DNA of 64,000 bases from positions 8,430 to 72,429 of the forward strand of contig JBDTRR010000026.1 in assembly GCA_039931615.1 (NCBI GenBank). Direction: 5' to 3'. Source of the DNA: JAHFUI01 sp039931615 (lineage in GTDB: Bacteria; Acidobacteriota; Vicinamibacteria; Vicinamibacterales; CAVVIG01). Under the pieces are notes generated by a model, which was not told where the DNA came from, did not search any database, and worked only from the letters and a program-made list of their open reading frames with translations. Positions 26,964 to 36,685 of this stretch are shown here, in pieces (position 1 is the first letter of the stretch; each line of letters opens with the position of its first letter). Position numbers and translations under genes: made by a program.

Positions 26964-29470
26964 TGCACCACCAGGCTGACCAGCGGGCCCTTGGCGACGA
27001 CCACCTTGCGCACCGTCCTGCCATCGAGGTGCTGCCGGACCGCGGCGTCGGACAGCGCCAGGGCGCGCAGCTCGTCGTCCGTCGTTGCCGCCGGCACGGT
27101 CAGCCGCGCCCGGACCTTGCCATTGATCTGGACCGGAACGACCACCTCGGCGGCTTGCGCGACCGCCGGATCGAAGCCCGGCCACTGCGCCTGCGCCAGA
27201 CTCTCGGTGTGGCCCAGCAGCTGCCACATTTCCTCGGCGGCGTGCGGGGCGAAGGGGGAGAGCATCAGCACCAGCGCATCGGTGGCTTCGCGGAGCGCGG
27301 CGATCGACTGCATGCGCTCGACCTCGCCGAGTTCTTGTGGGTGCCGCGACGGCGCACCGTGAACGGTGCCTTCGCTGAACACGTACAGCTCGTTGACCAG
27401 CTCCATCAGCGACGAGACGGCGGTGTTCAGATGCATCCGCTCTTCGATGTCCGCCGTGACCCGCCGGATGGTCTCGTGCGTCTTCCGCCGCAGCCGGCGC
27501 TCCGCGTCCGTACCGTCGTCGCCGCAGGGCGGGATGCCCTCGCCGCCAATCGTCTCGGCCCAATGGTCGACCAGCCGCCACACCCGGACGAGGAAGCGGA
27601 AGCTGCCCTCCAGTCCGCTGTCGCTCCACTCCACTTCCTTCTCGGGCGGTGCGACGAACATCACGTAGAGGCGAAGCGCGTCCGCCCCATACTTCGACAG
27701 CATGTCGTCCGGATCGACGACGTTGCCCTTCGACTTGGACATCACCGCGCCGTCCTTCAAGACCATGCCCTGGGTCAGCAGCCGCCGGAAGGGCTCGTCG
27801 AAGGCGACCAGGCCGACGTCGCGCAGCACGCGCGTGAAGAAGCGCGAATAGAGCAGGTGCAGAATCGCATGTTCGACGCCGCCGCTGTAGAAGTCGACCG
27901 GCATCCAGTAGCTGGCGTTCGCCGGATCGAACGGCAGATCGGTATTCCGCGGATCGCAGAACCGCAGGAAATACCAGGACGAGTCGACAAAGGTGTCCAT
28001 CGTGTCGGTTTCGCGGCGGGCCGGGCCGCCGCACACCGGACAGGTGGTGGTGACGAATTCCGGCACCTGGGCCAGCGGTGAATCACCCTTGCCGGTAAAC
28101 GCGGTCACCTTGGGCAGCGCCACCGGGAGCTGATCGAGCGGCACCGGCACGACGCCGTCCCGATCGCAGTAGATGATGGGAATCGGCGTGCCCCAGTAGC
28201 GCTGCCGCGAGATCCCCCAATCCTTCAGCCGGTACTGCACCTCGCCGGCGCCGATGCCGCGCTCTTCGGCGTCGGCGATCAGCCGCGTCAAAACCGCCGG
28301 CGATTCCTGGCCGTCGTATTCTCCCGAGTTGATCAGCCGGCCGTAGCTGGTGGACGCCTCCGACATGGTCCCGGCCGGGACCGTCTGATCGCCTGACTGC
28401 ACCACCACCCGGATCGGCAGGCCGTACTTCCGCGCAAAGTCGAAGTCGCGCTGGTCGTGCGCCGGCACCGCCATGATGGCGCCGGTGCCGTACTCCGCCA
28501 GCACGAAGTTGGCGACCCAGATCGGCACGTCCGCCCCGGTAAACGGGTTGCGCGCCGTCCGGCCGGTGTCGAACCCTTCCTTGCCGGTCAGCCGGGCATC
28601 GCGATCGAGCGCGCGGAATTTCGCCAGCGCGGCGCGGAACGCCGCCGGATCCGGGCTCTCTGCCGCGAACCGCTCCACCAGGGGATGTTCCGGGGCGAGG
28701 AGGACGAAGGTCGCGCCGTGGATGGTGTCGATCCGCGTCGTGAAGACCTCGATGGCGCCGTCGGCAATCGGAAACCGGACCCGCGCCCCGACCGACCGCC
28801 CGATCCAGTTGCGCTGCATCACGACGACTTTTTCCGGCCAGCCGGCCAGCGTCTCCAGCCCCTGCAACAGCTCGTCGGCGTAGGCGGTAATCCGGAAGAA
28901 CCACTGCTCGAGGTCGCGCGTCTCGACCACCGTGCCGCAGCGCCAGCACGCCCCCTCGACGACCTGCTCGTTGGCCAGCACCGTCTGACAGCTCGGACAC
29001 CAGTTGACGGTCGAGCGCTTGCGGTAGGCGAGACCGCGCTCGAACATCTTCAGGAAGATCCACTGGTTGAACTTGTAATACTCGGGCAGGCAGGTGGCGA
29101 TCTCGCGATCCCAGGCGTAGCTGACGCCGAGCCGCTGCAGCTGCCCCTTCATGTGCGCGATGTTGTTGAAAGTCGAGGTCTCGGGCGGCGTGCCGGTCTT
29201 GATCGCCGCGTTCTCGGCCGGCAGGCCGAAGGCGTCCCAGCCGACCGGATGGAGAACGTTGAAGCCGCGCAGCCGTTTCGTCCGCGCCATCACGTCGCCG
29301 ATGATGTAATTGCGGACGTGCCCGACGTGCGCGTGCCCGGATGGGTAGGCGAACATCTCCAGGCAGTAGTATTTCGGCCGCGCCGGATCCTCCTGGACCT
29401 CGAACGCTCGCGCCGCGGTCCACTGCGCCTGCCACTTCTGGTCCAGCTGCTGCGGTTTGTATTCCGTCAT
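26960..29470 (-). CDS. leuS: Leucyl-tRNA synthetase
   Basis: 836 aa, class Ia, full length. HIGH motif PSGHAHVGHVRNY (about residue 43), zinc-finger-like CPSCQTVLANEQVVEGACWRCG and the CP1 editing domain with EVFTTRIDTIHGATF are followed by the KMSKS motif as VMSKSKGNVVDPD (about 570) and the anticodon-binding and C-terminal domains. ATG 29470 starts MTEYKPQQLDQKWQ, a typical LeuS N-terminus. It is followed by lptE with a 4-nt overlap. Confidence 0.98.
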   Translation of the reverse strand: MTEYKPQQLDQKWQAQWTAARAFEVQEDPARPKYYCLEMFAYPSGHAHVGHVRNYIIGDVMARTKRLRGFNVLHPVGWDAFGLPAENAAIKTGTPPETSTFNNIAHMKGQLQRLGVSYAWDREIATCLPEYYKFNQWIFLKMFERGLAYRKRSTVNWCPSCQTVLANEQVVEGACWRCGTVVETRDLEQWFFRITAYADELLQGLETLAGWPEKVVVMQRNWIGRSVGARVRFPIADGAIEVFTTRIDTIHGATFVLLAPEHPLVERFAAESPDPAAFRAALAKFRALDRDARLTGKEGFDTGRTARNPFTGADVPIWVANFVLAEYGTGAIMAVPAHDQRDFDFARKYGLPIRVVVQSGDQTVPAGTMSEASTSYGRLINSGEYDGQESPAVLTRLIADAEERGIGAGEVQYRLKDWGISRQRYWGTPIPIIYCDRDGVVPVPLDQLPVALPKVTAFTGKGDSPLAQVPEFVTTTCPVCGGPARRETDTMDTFVDSSWYFLRFCDPRNTDLPFDPANASYWMPVDFYSGGVEHAILHLLYSRFFTRVLRDVGLVAFDEPFRRLLTQGMVLKDGAVMSKSKGNVVDPDDMLSKYGADALRLYVMFVAPPEKEVEWSDSGLEGSFRFLVRVWRLVDHWAETIGGEGIPPCGDDGTDAERRLRRKTHETIRRVTADIEERMHLNTAVSSLMELVNELYVFSEGTVHGAPSRHPQELGEVERMQSIAALREATDALVLMLSPFAPHAAEEMWQLLGHTESLAQAQWPGFDPAVAQAAEVVVPVQINGKVRARLTVPAATTDDELRALALSDAAVRQHLDGRTVRKVVVAKGPLVSLVVQ

Positions 29471-29518
29471 GCGGGTCCTGTCATTCTACCTTCACGCCAT
29501 CTCACTCCCTCCGGGCGT

Positions 29519-30547
29519 CTACAACTTCCAGAATGGTGCCAGCGCCCGTTTCGCCGCCTCGGCCGACACCCGCCCTCGCGACGACGCGATCTCGCTCTTC
29601 GGCCACGCCGCTGGACCGACCGGATCGGCCAGTGTCTGGACGACGCTGTCGAGCGAGGCGGCCAGGGCCTGAAGATCGTAGCCACCCTCCGTCACCAGTA
29701 CGATCCGGCCGTCGCAACACTCCTCCGCCACCGCCCGCAACTCCATCGTCATCGCCGCGAACGTGTCGGTGGTCAACCGCATGTGCGCGAGCGGATCGCG
29801 CTCATGCGCGTCGAATCCGCCCGAGACGAGCATCAGGTCCGGCTGGAATTGACGAAGGACCGGCAGCAGCACGGCCGCGAAGACGACGCGGTAGTCGTCG
29901 CTGACTGCCCCGGCCGACATCGGGAGGTTGACCGTGAAGCCAGCGCCGGGGCCGACGCCGGTCTCGTCTGCCGCGCCGGTCCCCGGGTAGAACGGGAACT
30001 GATGCGTCGACGCATAGAGCACCTTCGAACTGGACTCGAACGTGTGCTGCGTGCCGTTGCCGTGATGGACGTCGTAGTCGACGATGGCGACGCGGTCGGC
30101 GCCGAGCGTGCGGGCGTGCGCCGCCGCCACCGCCACATTGTTGTAAAGGCAGAAGCCCATCGCCCGGCCGCGCTCGGCATGGTGGCCGGGCGGCCGCACC
30201 AGCGCCATCGCCGCCCCGTACGAACCGTCCATCACGCGCTCGACGGCGTCGATGGCGGCGCCGGCGGCAAGCAGCGCGATCTCGTGGGAGTCGGGCGAGG
30301 TGAACGTGTCGGCATCGAGCGCGACGGCGTGCCCGGCCGTCTCGGCGATGCGCCGCAGGTACTCCGCCTCGTGGACGCGCGCCAGTTGCTCCTGCGTTGC
30401 CGCCCGCGGCGCCGCCACCGCCCCACCGCGATCACGCCAGCGGCCGGCCACCACGTCCATCACCTCGGCGCGTTCAGGACGTTCGGGATGCCCCGGCGGC
30501 GTCTGGTGTTCGGCGAAGGCCGGCGACGAAATCAGTAGTAGTGACAT
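29519..30547 (-). CDS. Histone-deacetylase/AcuC family deacetylase
   Basis: 342 aa Zn-dependent hydrolase of the arginase/deacetylase fold. Visible catalytic pieces are RPPGHHAERGRAMGFCLYNNVAVAA (His-His charge relay, about residue 136), IVDYDVHHGNGTQ (zinc Asp and His), STHQFPFYPGTG, SGGFDAHERDPLA (zinc Asp) and VTEGGYDLQAL. It may act on acetyl-lysine proteins, polyamines or acetoin-related substrates, which the sequence does not decide. It lies in the etfB-to-holA co-directional run, 48 nt before leuS. Confidence 0.9.
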   Translation of the reverse strand: MSLLLISSPAFAEHQTPPGHPERPERAEVMDVVAGRWRDRGGAVAAPRAATQEQLARVHEAEYLRRIAETAGHAVALDADTFTSPDSHEIALLAAGAAIDAVERVMDGSYGAAMALVRPPGHHAERGRAMGFCLYNNVAVAAAHARTLGADRVAIVDYDVHHGNGTQHTFESSSKVLYASTHQFPFYPGTGAADETGVGPGAGFTVNLPMSAGAVSDDYRVVFAAVLLPVLRQFQPDLMLVSGGFDAHERDPLAHMRLTTDTFAAMTMELRAVAEECCDGRIVLVTEGGYDLQALAASLDSVVQTLADPVGPAAWPKSEIASSRGRVSAEAAKRALAPFWKL

Positions 30548-30579
30548 GTGTCGATCACCCGTCGATCAGAATAACGCCT

Positions 30580-31347
30580 TCAAGACGTCTCGGCCCGGGT
30601 GCCCTGGCCGTGAACCAGGGCGAGCGCGCGCTGTTCGAGCGCCTCGAGCCGCGTTTCGAGCGACCGCCGCGCCATCTCGACGCCGGCGTCGTCGGCATCG
30701 GCGGCGACGAGAAACGGCTCGCCCATGGCGATGGACACGGTGGTGAAGGGCCTGGGGATCTGGGTGCGGTCCCAACTGCGCAGCGTCCAGTGCCGAGCGG
30801 CCTCGAGGTGAAACGGCAGCACCGGGTTGCCGGTCACCTTCGCCAGCCAGACGGCGCCCGGCTGCGCCACGCGCGCCGGTCCGCGCGGCCCATCGACAGT
30901 GAATCCAGCCGGCTGTCCGGCCGCCATGTCTCGCCTCAGCTGCAGCAGCGCGCGCCGGGCGCCCCGCGAGGTCGAGCCGCGCGCGGTCCGGAAGCCGAAC
31001 CGCTCGATGATCCCCGCAATCCACTCGCCGTCGAAGTTCTCACTGGTGATGACGACGATGCCGCGGCGGCGGAAGTAGTAGGTGGCGGGAAGAATGCGGC
31101 CGTGCCAGAACGCCATGATCGGCTGCTGCCCGCCCGCGACAATCCGATCGAACTGCTCCAGGCCTTCGGTCCGCCAGCGCAGCGTTGACCCGAGCCACGC
31201 CATCAGCCGATATCCCACCGCCGCGATCAGTCTCGCCTCCAGCCGTTTGGCCCGAGACGCACGCCACGAGGACACGCTGGTTGGAGTCGGCGAGCCGGTC
31301 ATCTGGTCGATTTGTCGTTCACTGACAGGCCTGCCAAAACGACCCAT
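30580..31347 (-). CDS. DUF374 lysophospholipid-acyltransferase-like protein
   Basis: 255 aa. DUF374 proteins resemble Kdo/lipid acyltransferases and are thought to modify lipids at the inner membrane. A hydrophobic stretch near residue 40 (AAVGYRLMAWLGS) is followed by IMAFWHGRILPATYYF, in which the H is the likely catalytic His. VITSENFDGEW, GFRTARGSTSRGARRAL and FTVDGPRGPA follow. It begins 10 nt after the EMO stop. Its operon with leuS-lptE suggests an envelope-lipid role (inference). Confidence 0.85.
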   Translation of the reverse strand: MGRFGRPVSERQIDQMTGSPTPTSVSSWRASRAKRLEARLIAAVGYRLMAWLGSTLRWRTEGLEQFDRIVAGGQQPIMAFWHGRILPATYYFRRRGIVVITSENFDGEWIAGIIERFGFRTARGSTSRGARRALLQLRRDMAAGQPAGFTVDGPRGPARVAQPGAVWLAKVTGNPVLPFHLEAARHWTLRSWDRTQIPRPFTTVSIAMGEPFLVAADADDAGVEMARRSLETRLEALEQRALALVHGQGTRAETS

Positions 31348-31357
31348 CGACCAAATC

Positions 31358-33193
31358 TCACAGCCGGTCCTTCACGTAGGTCATCAGATCGACGAACTGC
31401 ACGTCGCCGCCGGCGGCGCCGGCGCTGGCGTGCGCGCCCTTCAACATGATCGAGCAGAACGGGCACGCCGTGACCACGGTGCCGGCGCCGGTCTCGCGCA
31501 GCTGCTTGAAGCGGACGTCGCTGATCCGGGTGCCGGGCTCCTCTTCCTTGTCCGCGAACAGCAGGCCGCCGCCGGCGCCGCAGCAGAACGGGTTCTCCCG
31601 GTTGCGCTCCGGCTCGGCGATGTCGCCGCCAAACTGCGTCAGCAGGCGCCGCGGCTCATCGACCTTCCCGGCATAGCGCCCGAGGTAGCACGGATCGTGG
31701 AAGGTCACCGAGCCGCCAGGCGCGTCGCCGGTCGCCGCCTTGGCGGGCCGGCCGCGCAGCAGTTCGTCGACGAACACCGCCGAATGGACGATCTCGACGT
31801 CGTATCCGAACTGGCGATAGTCGTCGCCGATCGTCTTGACGCAGTGCGGGCATGACGTCAGGATCTTCTTGGGGCCGGCCGCCTTGAGATCGGCGATATT
31901 GCCGGTCGCCAGCTCCTGATACATGTATTCGTTGCCGGTTCGTTTGGCCGGGTCGCCGGTGCAGCGCTCCTTGGCGAGGACGCCGAACCGGATGCCGCGG
32001 GCGCGCAGGATCTCGAACAGCGATCGCATCGACTTCTGGTAGTCGGCCTCGAACGCTCCGGCGCAGCCGAGCCAGACCAGCACGTCGTGCTGCGCGGGAT
32101 CGAAGGTCTCGAGCGCCGCCGATTCGACGAACTTCTGCCGCTGGTCGTAGCCGAGTCCCCAGATGTTCCCCCGGCGCTCGAGGTGGTTGTAGACCGCGCC
32201 CAGGTACTCGGGGGCGTCGCCGTTGGAGACCAGTCCGCGCCGCGCCCCGATCAGGATGGGCAGATGCTCGATGCCGACGGGGCACTGGTTCTCGCAGGCG
32301 CCGCAGGTCGTGCATTGCCACAGCGCCTTTTCCGTGTAGGCCTGGGCCAGGCGCGCCTCACGATCGCCGGCGAGCAATGCCGCCTGCGTCTGGAGGATGA
32401 TCGTCTTCGGATTGAGCTCCTTGCCGGCGCCCCAGGCCGGGCAGTTCACCTGGCAGCGGCCGCACTCGACGCAGGTGAACGCATCGAGCGCCATCTTGCT
32501 GCCGAGATCCTTGACCGTCTCCAGCCCGACCTCTTCCTTCTCGAAGTCGAGGTTCCGCACGTGGCCCAGCGTCGGCGACTTCAGGAAGATGGTGATCGGA
32601 GACAACAGGAGATGGAAGTGCTTCGAAGCAGGGATCAACGCGAGGAACGCCAGGATCACGATCGCGTGCACCCACCAGTTGATCCGCCCGGCGGTGCTCT
32701 CGTCAGCAAGCCGGTAGGTGAGGAGAAACGTCACCATCAGCGTGGCGATGAACAGGCCGATGGCGATCGATTCCGCCGAGACGGTGGTGCCGAGGCCGAC
32801 CGGCCGCACGAACGCACGGCGCACCAGCAGGTAGCCGATGCCGGCGAGCACCGCGACGGCAAATCCGGTCAGGACCAGGCGGTAGCCAGCGAACCACGCC
32901 GTCTGCGTGAGATCGACAATCCCCAGCCCATCGAGAAATTCCGTCGTGGTGTAGCCGGCGAAGGCGACGAAGCCCCAGAACACCAGCGCATGAGCCAGCC
33001 CGGCCGCCGGACGCTCGGCAATCGTCTGACGCTGGAAAATCACGTCCAGCAGGAACCGCCGGGCGCGAAGGCCGATGTGATCGAAGGAAAAGGTGTTTGG
33101 CGCGGCGAGAATCAGGCGGACACGGGTCGCCACCTGCGCCGCGAAGACGCCGATCGACAGGACGAGCACCAGCCACAGGACGAGCGTCGACAT
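31358..33193 (-). CDS. EMO-type membrane ETF:menaquinone oxidoreductase (heterodisulfide-reductase-like)
   Basis: 611 aa. The N-terminal half has about six membrane helices of the NarI-like cytochrome b kind, with histidines in the helices (for example WWVHAIVILAF and HFHLLLS). The cytosolic part then has two 4Fe-4S motifs, CVECGRCQVNCP (about residue 240) and CTTCGACENQCP (about 295). It ends with two CCG-type domains (CPHCVKT and NPFCCGAGGG). Proteins of this design next to EtfAB pass electrons from acyl-CoA dehydrogenases through ETF to menaquinone. The immediate upstream genes here are etfA and etfB, 7 nt away, which strongly supports this role. Confidence 0.9.
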   Translation of the reverse strand: MSTLVLWLVLVLSIGVFAAQVATRVRLILAAPNTFSFDHIGLRARRFLLDVIFQRQTIAERPAAGLAHALVFWGFVAFAGYTTTEFLDGLGIVDLTQTAWFAGYRLVLTGFAVAVLAGIGYLLVRRAFVRPVGLGTTVSAESIAIGLFIATLMVTFLLTYRLADESTAGRINWWVHAIVILAFLALIPASKHFHLLLSPITIFLKSPTLGHVRNLDFEKEEVGLETVKDLGSKMALDAFTCVECGRCQVNCPAWGAGKELNPKTIILQTQAALLAGDREARLAQAYTEKALWQCTTCGACENQCPVGIEHLPILIGARRGLVSNGDAPEYLGAVYNHLERRGNIWGLGYDQRQKFVESAALETFDPAQHDVLVWLGCAGAFEADYQKSMRSLFEILRARGIRFGVLAKERCTGDPAKRTGNEYMYQELATGNIADLKAAGPKKILTSCPHCVKTIGDDYRQFGYDVEIVHSAVFVDELLRGRPAKAATGDAPGGSVTFHDPCYLGRYAGKVDEPRRLLTQFGGDIAEPERNRENPFCCGAGGGLLFADKEEEPGTRISDVRFKQLRETGAGTVVTACPFCSIMLKGAHASAGAAGGDVQFVDLMTYVKDRL

Positions 33194-33200
33194 ACCACGG

Positions 33201-34181
33201 TCAGGTCTTCAGGGCGGCGATCATCGCCGGCACGACCTCGAACAGGTCGCCGACGATCCCGTAGTCGGCGATTTCGAAAATCGGCGCGTCGGGGTCCTTG
33301 TTGATGGCGACGACCACGTTCGACCCCTTCATGCCGACCAGGTGCTGGATGGCGCCGGAGATGCCGAGCGCGACGTAGACCTTGGGCGCGACCGTCTGAC
33401 CCGAGCTGCCGACCTGCCGATCCATTGGCAGCCAGCCGGCGTCGCAAATGGGCCGCGACGCGCCCAGCTCCGCTCCGAGTGCATCGGCGAGCTGCCGGGC
33501 CAGCGGCAGATGCTCCTGCCCCTTGATGCCCCGTCCCACCGACACGATGCGCTCGGCCTGCGACAGGTCGACCGACTGCTTCGCCTCCTGGAAGGGCGCC
33601 TCCGGGGTCTGCCGGATCGCCGCCGCGTCGATCGTCACGTGAATCGCGCGGATCGGCGCCGGCGCCGGGCCGCGCCCCGCCTGATCGCCGCGAAAGGCGC
33701 CGATCTGGAAGGTGACGACATGCGGCTCCGGTCCGTGCGCCGCCACGTCCGCGGTGAGCTTGCCCTGGAACATCGACCTGACGAAGACCGGTCCGGAACT
33801 GCCAGGTTTCACCGCCGTCGCGTCGGTGATCAGCGCGCGTTCGAGCCGGGCCGCCAGTTTGGGGGCGAAATCGCGGGTCTGGTAGGTGTGGGGCAGCAGC
33901 ACCAGCGTCGGCGCCAGCTCGGCGATCACCTGCTGCAACGCCGCGGTGTAGCCGTCCGGCGTGTAGAGGGCCAGCGCCGGATCGTCAATGGTGACGACCT
34001 CGCTCACTTGTGCGGCAGCCAGTTCGGCCGCGACGCCGTCGATCTGCGACCCGAGAGCGACGATGGCGATCGCCTCGGCAGCGGGGCCGCTCGCCGCCGC
34101 CAGCTGCTGCGCCGCGGCGACGGTCTCCCAGGTCGCCCGGTTCAACGTGCCGCTGCGCTGTTCGGCGATGACCAGGATCAC
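33201..34181 (-). CDS. etfA: Electron transfer flavoprotein alpha subunit
   Basis: 326 aa. It pairs with EtfB, binds FAD and carries electrons from acyl-CoA dehydrogenases to the membrane. The C-terminal FAD domain has VGRGIKGQEHLPLARQLADALGA, ICDAGWLPMDRQVGSSGQTV, YVALGISGAIQHLVGM and VVAINKDPDAPIFEIADYG, all diagnostic. GTG 34181 (VILVIAEQRSG) is the likely start. The 79-nt gap to etfB holds a small inverted repeat (CGGACCC at 34183-34189, GGGTCCG at 34228-34234). EMO follows 7 nt downstream. Confidence 0.96.
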   Translation of the reverse strand: MILVIAEQRSGTLNRATWETVAAAQQLAAASGPAAEAIAIVALGSQIDGVAAELAAAQVSEVVTIDDPALALYTPDGYTAALQQVIAELAPTLVLLPHTYQTRDFAPKLAARLERALITDATAVKPGSSGPVFVRSMFQGKLTADVAAHGPEPHVVTFQIGAFRGDQAGRGPAPAPIRAIHVTIDAAAIRQTPEAPFQEAKQSVDLSQAERIVSVGRGIKGQEHLPLARQLADALGAELGASRPICDAGWLPMDRQVGSSGQTVAPKVYVALGISGAIQHLVGMKGSNVVVAINKDPDAPIFEIADYGIVGDLFEVVPAMIAALKT

Positions 34182-34260
34182 TCGGACCCGCCATCCGCAA
34201 CGATCGCGCGCACGCACCGCGCCAAAAGGGTCCGGCGGCCCGTGTCCGCGGCGTGTTCAG

Positions 34261-35022
34261 TCAAATCACCCTCGCCTCTTCCCGAAGCCTGCGGACCAGC
34301 TCGACCGCGGCCTGCGCCGGGGACCCGTCGATCAACTGCGTCTTCTTCGTCTTCTCCGGCACATAGAGTCCGACGATCGTCTGGCGCGGTGAGACGCCGT
34401 CCGGCGGCGCGGCCTTCCGGATCTCCTTCTTCTTGGCGCCCATGATGCCCTTGAGCGTCGCGTAGCGGAGCTGATTGATTCCGCTCTGGATGGTGATGAG
34501 CGCCGGGAGCGGCATCGTCACCCACTGAAACCAGCCGCCTTCGAGTTCGCGCTTCACCCGGATCGACGACGACTCGACCGCGACGTCCATGATGATGGTG
34601 GCGTGCGGCAGACCGAGACGCTCAGCCAGCACGACGCCGATCTGTCCCAAGCCCTGATCGTCGGACTGCAGGCCGGTCAGGATCAGGTCGAACCGTTCGT
34701 CGGCCATCGCCGCACTGAGCGCGGCGGCGACAACGAACGCATCGGCGCCGGCCAGCGCCTCGCCGTCGACGTGGATCGCCCGATCGGCGCCGCGGGCGAG
34801 CGCCTCGCGCAGCACCTGGGCGACCCGGGCCGGACCGGCCGAGCAGACGACCACTTCACCGCCGTGCTTTTCCTTGAGCCGCAGCGACTCCTCGAGCGCG
34901 TAGGCGTCGGGCTCGTTCATTTCGTAGGTGGCGTCAGACTCCCGAATCCAGGTCCCGGCGTCGTCGAGGCGCGGATGCCAGTCCCGGGACGGTACCTGCT
35001 TGATGCAGACGGCGATTTTCAT
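34261..35022 (-). CDS. etfB: Electron transfer flavoprotein beta subunit
   Basis: 253 aa. It starts MKIAVCIKQVPSRDW (ATG 35022) and continues with EMNEPDAYALEESLRLKE. It then has DLILTGLQSDDQGLGQIGVVLAERLGLPHATI, the ETF-beta signature, ending with AKKKEIRK. It binds AMP rather than a second flavin in the usual ETFs. It is the first gene of etfB-etfA-EMO, an electron route from fatty-acid oxidation to menaquinone. Confidence 0.96.
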   Translation of the reverse strand: MKIAVCIKQVPSRDWHPRLDDAGTWIRESDATYEMNEPDAYALEESLRLKEKHGGEVVVCSAGPARVAQVLREALARGADRAIHVDGEALAGADAFVVAAALSAAMADERFDLILTGLQSDDQGLGQIGVVLAERLGLPHATIIMDVAVESSSIRVKRELEGGWFQWVTMPLPALITIQSGINQLRYATLKGIMGAKKKEIRKAAPPDGVSPRQTIVGLYVPEKTKKTQLIDGSPAQAAVELVRRLREEARVI

Positions 35023-35161
35023 GCGGCCGCGATTGCTTCCCGCCACGACAGCGCCAACACACGAACACAGGAGTCATTCCAGGTTTCGTGCCTTCGCCTT
35101 TTGGTGGCCGTGCCAACTCGTGAGGTGATTCGCTGGGCGGTCGCCATCCTGCACATCCGAC
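35023..35161. other. Intergenic region with short G/T-rich repeats
   Basis: Between fabF and etfB. It contains an inverted pair of degenerate repeats: ACACGAACACAGGAG at about 35060-35074, and GGTTTCGTGCCTTCGCC then TTTTGGTGG at 35082-35107. No gene is seen. Confidence 0.5.
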
Positions 35162-36415
35162 TCACCCGGGTTCGGCCTCAAACCGTTTGAACAGCAGGGC
35201 GGCATTGGTGCCGCCGAATCCGAACGAGTTCGACAGCGCGTACTCGATGTCGAACGCGCGCTGGACGTTCGGGATGTAGTCGAGATCGCATTCCGGGTCC
35301 GGTTGATCGAGATTGACGGTCGGTGGCGCGACCTGATGATGGACGGCCAGGACGGTGACGCCGGCTTCGAGCCCGCCGGCGGCGCCGAGAAGATGGCCGG
35401 TCATCGACTTGGTCGACGACACGGCGATCCTGCTGGCGTGATCGCCGAAGCAGCGCTTGATGGCAATCGTCTCGACCTTGTCGCCGTGCGGCGTCGACGT
35501 GCCGTGGGCGTTGATATAGGCGACCTGATCAGGCCTGACGCCGGCGCTCTTCAGCGCGGCGCCCATGACCCGGAACGGCCCGTCACCGTCCTCGGACGGA
35601 GCGGTGATGTGATACGCGTCGGCCGACATGCCGTAGCCGACCAGTTCGGCGTAGATGCGCGCACCACGCCGCCTGGCGACCTCGTATTCCTCGAGGATCA
35701 GCACGCCGGACCCTTCGCCGACGACGAACCCGTCGCGATCGATATCGAACGGACGGCTGGCCCGCTGCGGCTCCGCGTTGCGCGTCGACAGCGCGCGCAT
35801 CGCGCCGAACCCGCCGATCCCCATCGGCGTGATCGCCGCCTCCGATCCGCCGGCAATCATGATGTCGGCGACATCGCGGCGGATGATCTCGAACGCGTCG
35901 CCGATGGCGTGCGCCGACGCCGAGCACGCGGTACAGGTCGCCGAGTTCGGCCCCCTGGCGCCGAACCGGATCGAGACCTGCCCGGCGGCGAGGTTGATGA
36001 TGGCCGACGGGATGAAGAAGGGCGAGATCTTCCGCGGCCCCCCCTCGAGCAGCGCCTTGTGCTCCCGTTCGATGGTGGTGAAACCACCGATGCCCGAGGC
36101 GATGAAGACGCCGACGCGCGGGGCCAGTTCGGGCGTCACGACCAGCGCCGCATCATCGACGGCGAACTGCGACGCGGCGATGGCGTACTGGATGAAGACG
36201 TCCATCTTCTTGACGTCCTTCTTCTCGATGAAGCGCAGGGGATCGAACCCCTTGACCTCGCCCGCGATCTGGGTCGCGAAGGCCGCGGCGTCGAACTTGG
36301 TAATCGAGCCGATACCGCTCTGGCCAGCCCTCAGTGCCAGCCAGTTGGCCTCGGTCCCGATCCCGAGCGACGACACGAGGCCGATGCCGGTGACGACGAC
36401 TCGCCTGTTGACCAT
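35162..36415 (-). CDS. fabF: 3-oxoacyl-ACP synthase II
   Basis: 417 aa condensing enzyme that elongates acyl-ACP in fatty-acid synthesis. It starts MVNRRVVVTGIGLVSSLG. The active-site Cys is in NSATCTACSASAHAIGDAF (about residue 165), with His in NAHGTSTPHGDKVE and SSTKSMTGHLLGAAGG. The C-terminus has ALSNSFGFGGTNAALLF. It is the last gene of the fab run, 18 nt after acpP. Confidence 0.97.
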   Translation of the reverse strand: MVNRRVVVTGIGLVSSLGIGTEANWLALRAGQSGIGSITKFDAAAFATQIAGEVKGFDPLRFIEKKDVKKMDVFIQYAIAASQFAVDDAALVVTPELAPRVGVFIASGIGGFTTIEREHKALLEGGPRKISPFFIPSAIINLAAGQVSIRFGARGPNSATCTACSASAHAIGDAFEIIRRDVADIMIAGGSEAAITPMGIGGFGAMRALSTRNAEPQRASRPFDIDRDGFVVGEGSGVLILEEYEVARRRGARIYAELVGYGMSADAYHITAPSEDGDGPFRVMGAALKSAGVRPDQVAYINAHGTSTPHGDKVETIAIKRCFGDHASRIAVSSTKSMTGHLLGAAGGLEAGVTVLAVHHQVAPPTVNLDQPDPECDLDYIPNVQRAFDIEYALSNSFGFGGTNAALLFKRFEAEPG

Positions 36416-36433
36416 GGGTCCGATGGGTGCCAG

Positions 36434-36676
36434 CTACTTCTTCCCTTTGGCGTGGGACTCGATGTACTCGACCGCTTCCTTGACGCGGGTGATCTTCTCG
36501 GCATCCTCGTCGGGGATCTCGAGGCCGAACTCCTCTTCGAACGCCATCACCAGCTCGACGGTGTCCAGTGAGTCGGCGCCCAGATCGTCCACGAACGAGG
36601 CATCCGGCGTCACTTCTTCCTCGTCGACGCCCAGCTGCTCCACGATGATGCTCTTCACTTTGTCGGCTACCGCCAT
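36434..36676 (-). CDS. acpP: Acyl carrier protein
   Basis: 80 aa, acidic. The phosphopantetheine serine is in DDLGADSLDTVELVMAFEE (about residue 37). It carries acyl intermediates for the Fab enzymes encoded around it and for PlsX and LpxA. A strong ribosome-binding site GGAGGG (36681-36686 on the minus strand) lies 4 nt before ATG 36676 and overlaps the end of fabG, consistent with its high expression. Confidence 0.98.
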   Translation of the reverse strand: MAVADKVKSIIVEQLGVDEEEVTPDASFVDDLGADSLDTVELVMAFEEEFGLEIPDEDAEKITRVKEAVEYIESHAKGKK

Positions 36677-36685
36677 TCAACCCTC

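Noticed and set aside
28457..30538. 693-aa plus-strand open frame opposite leuS and the deacetylase gene
   Set aside because: It spans two well-supported minus-strand genes and their gap, and shows no domain.
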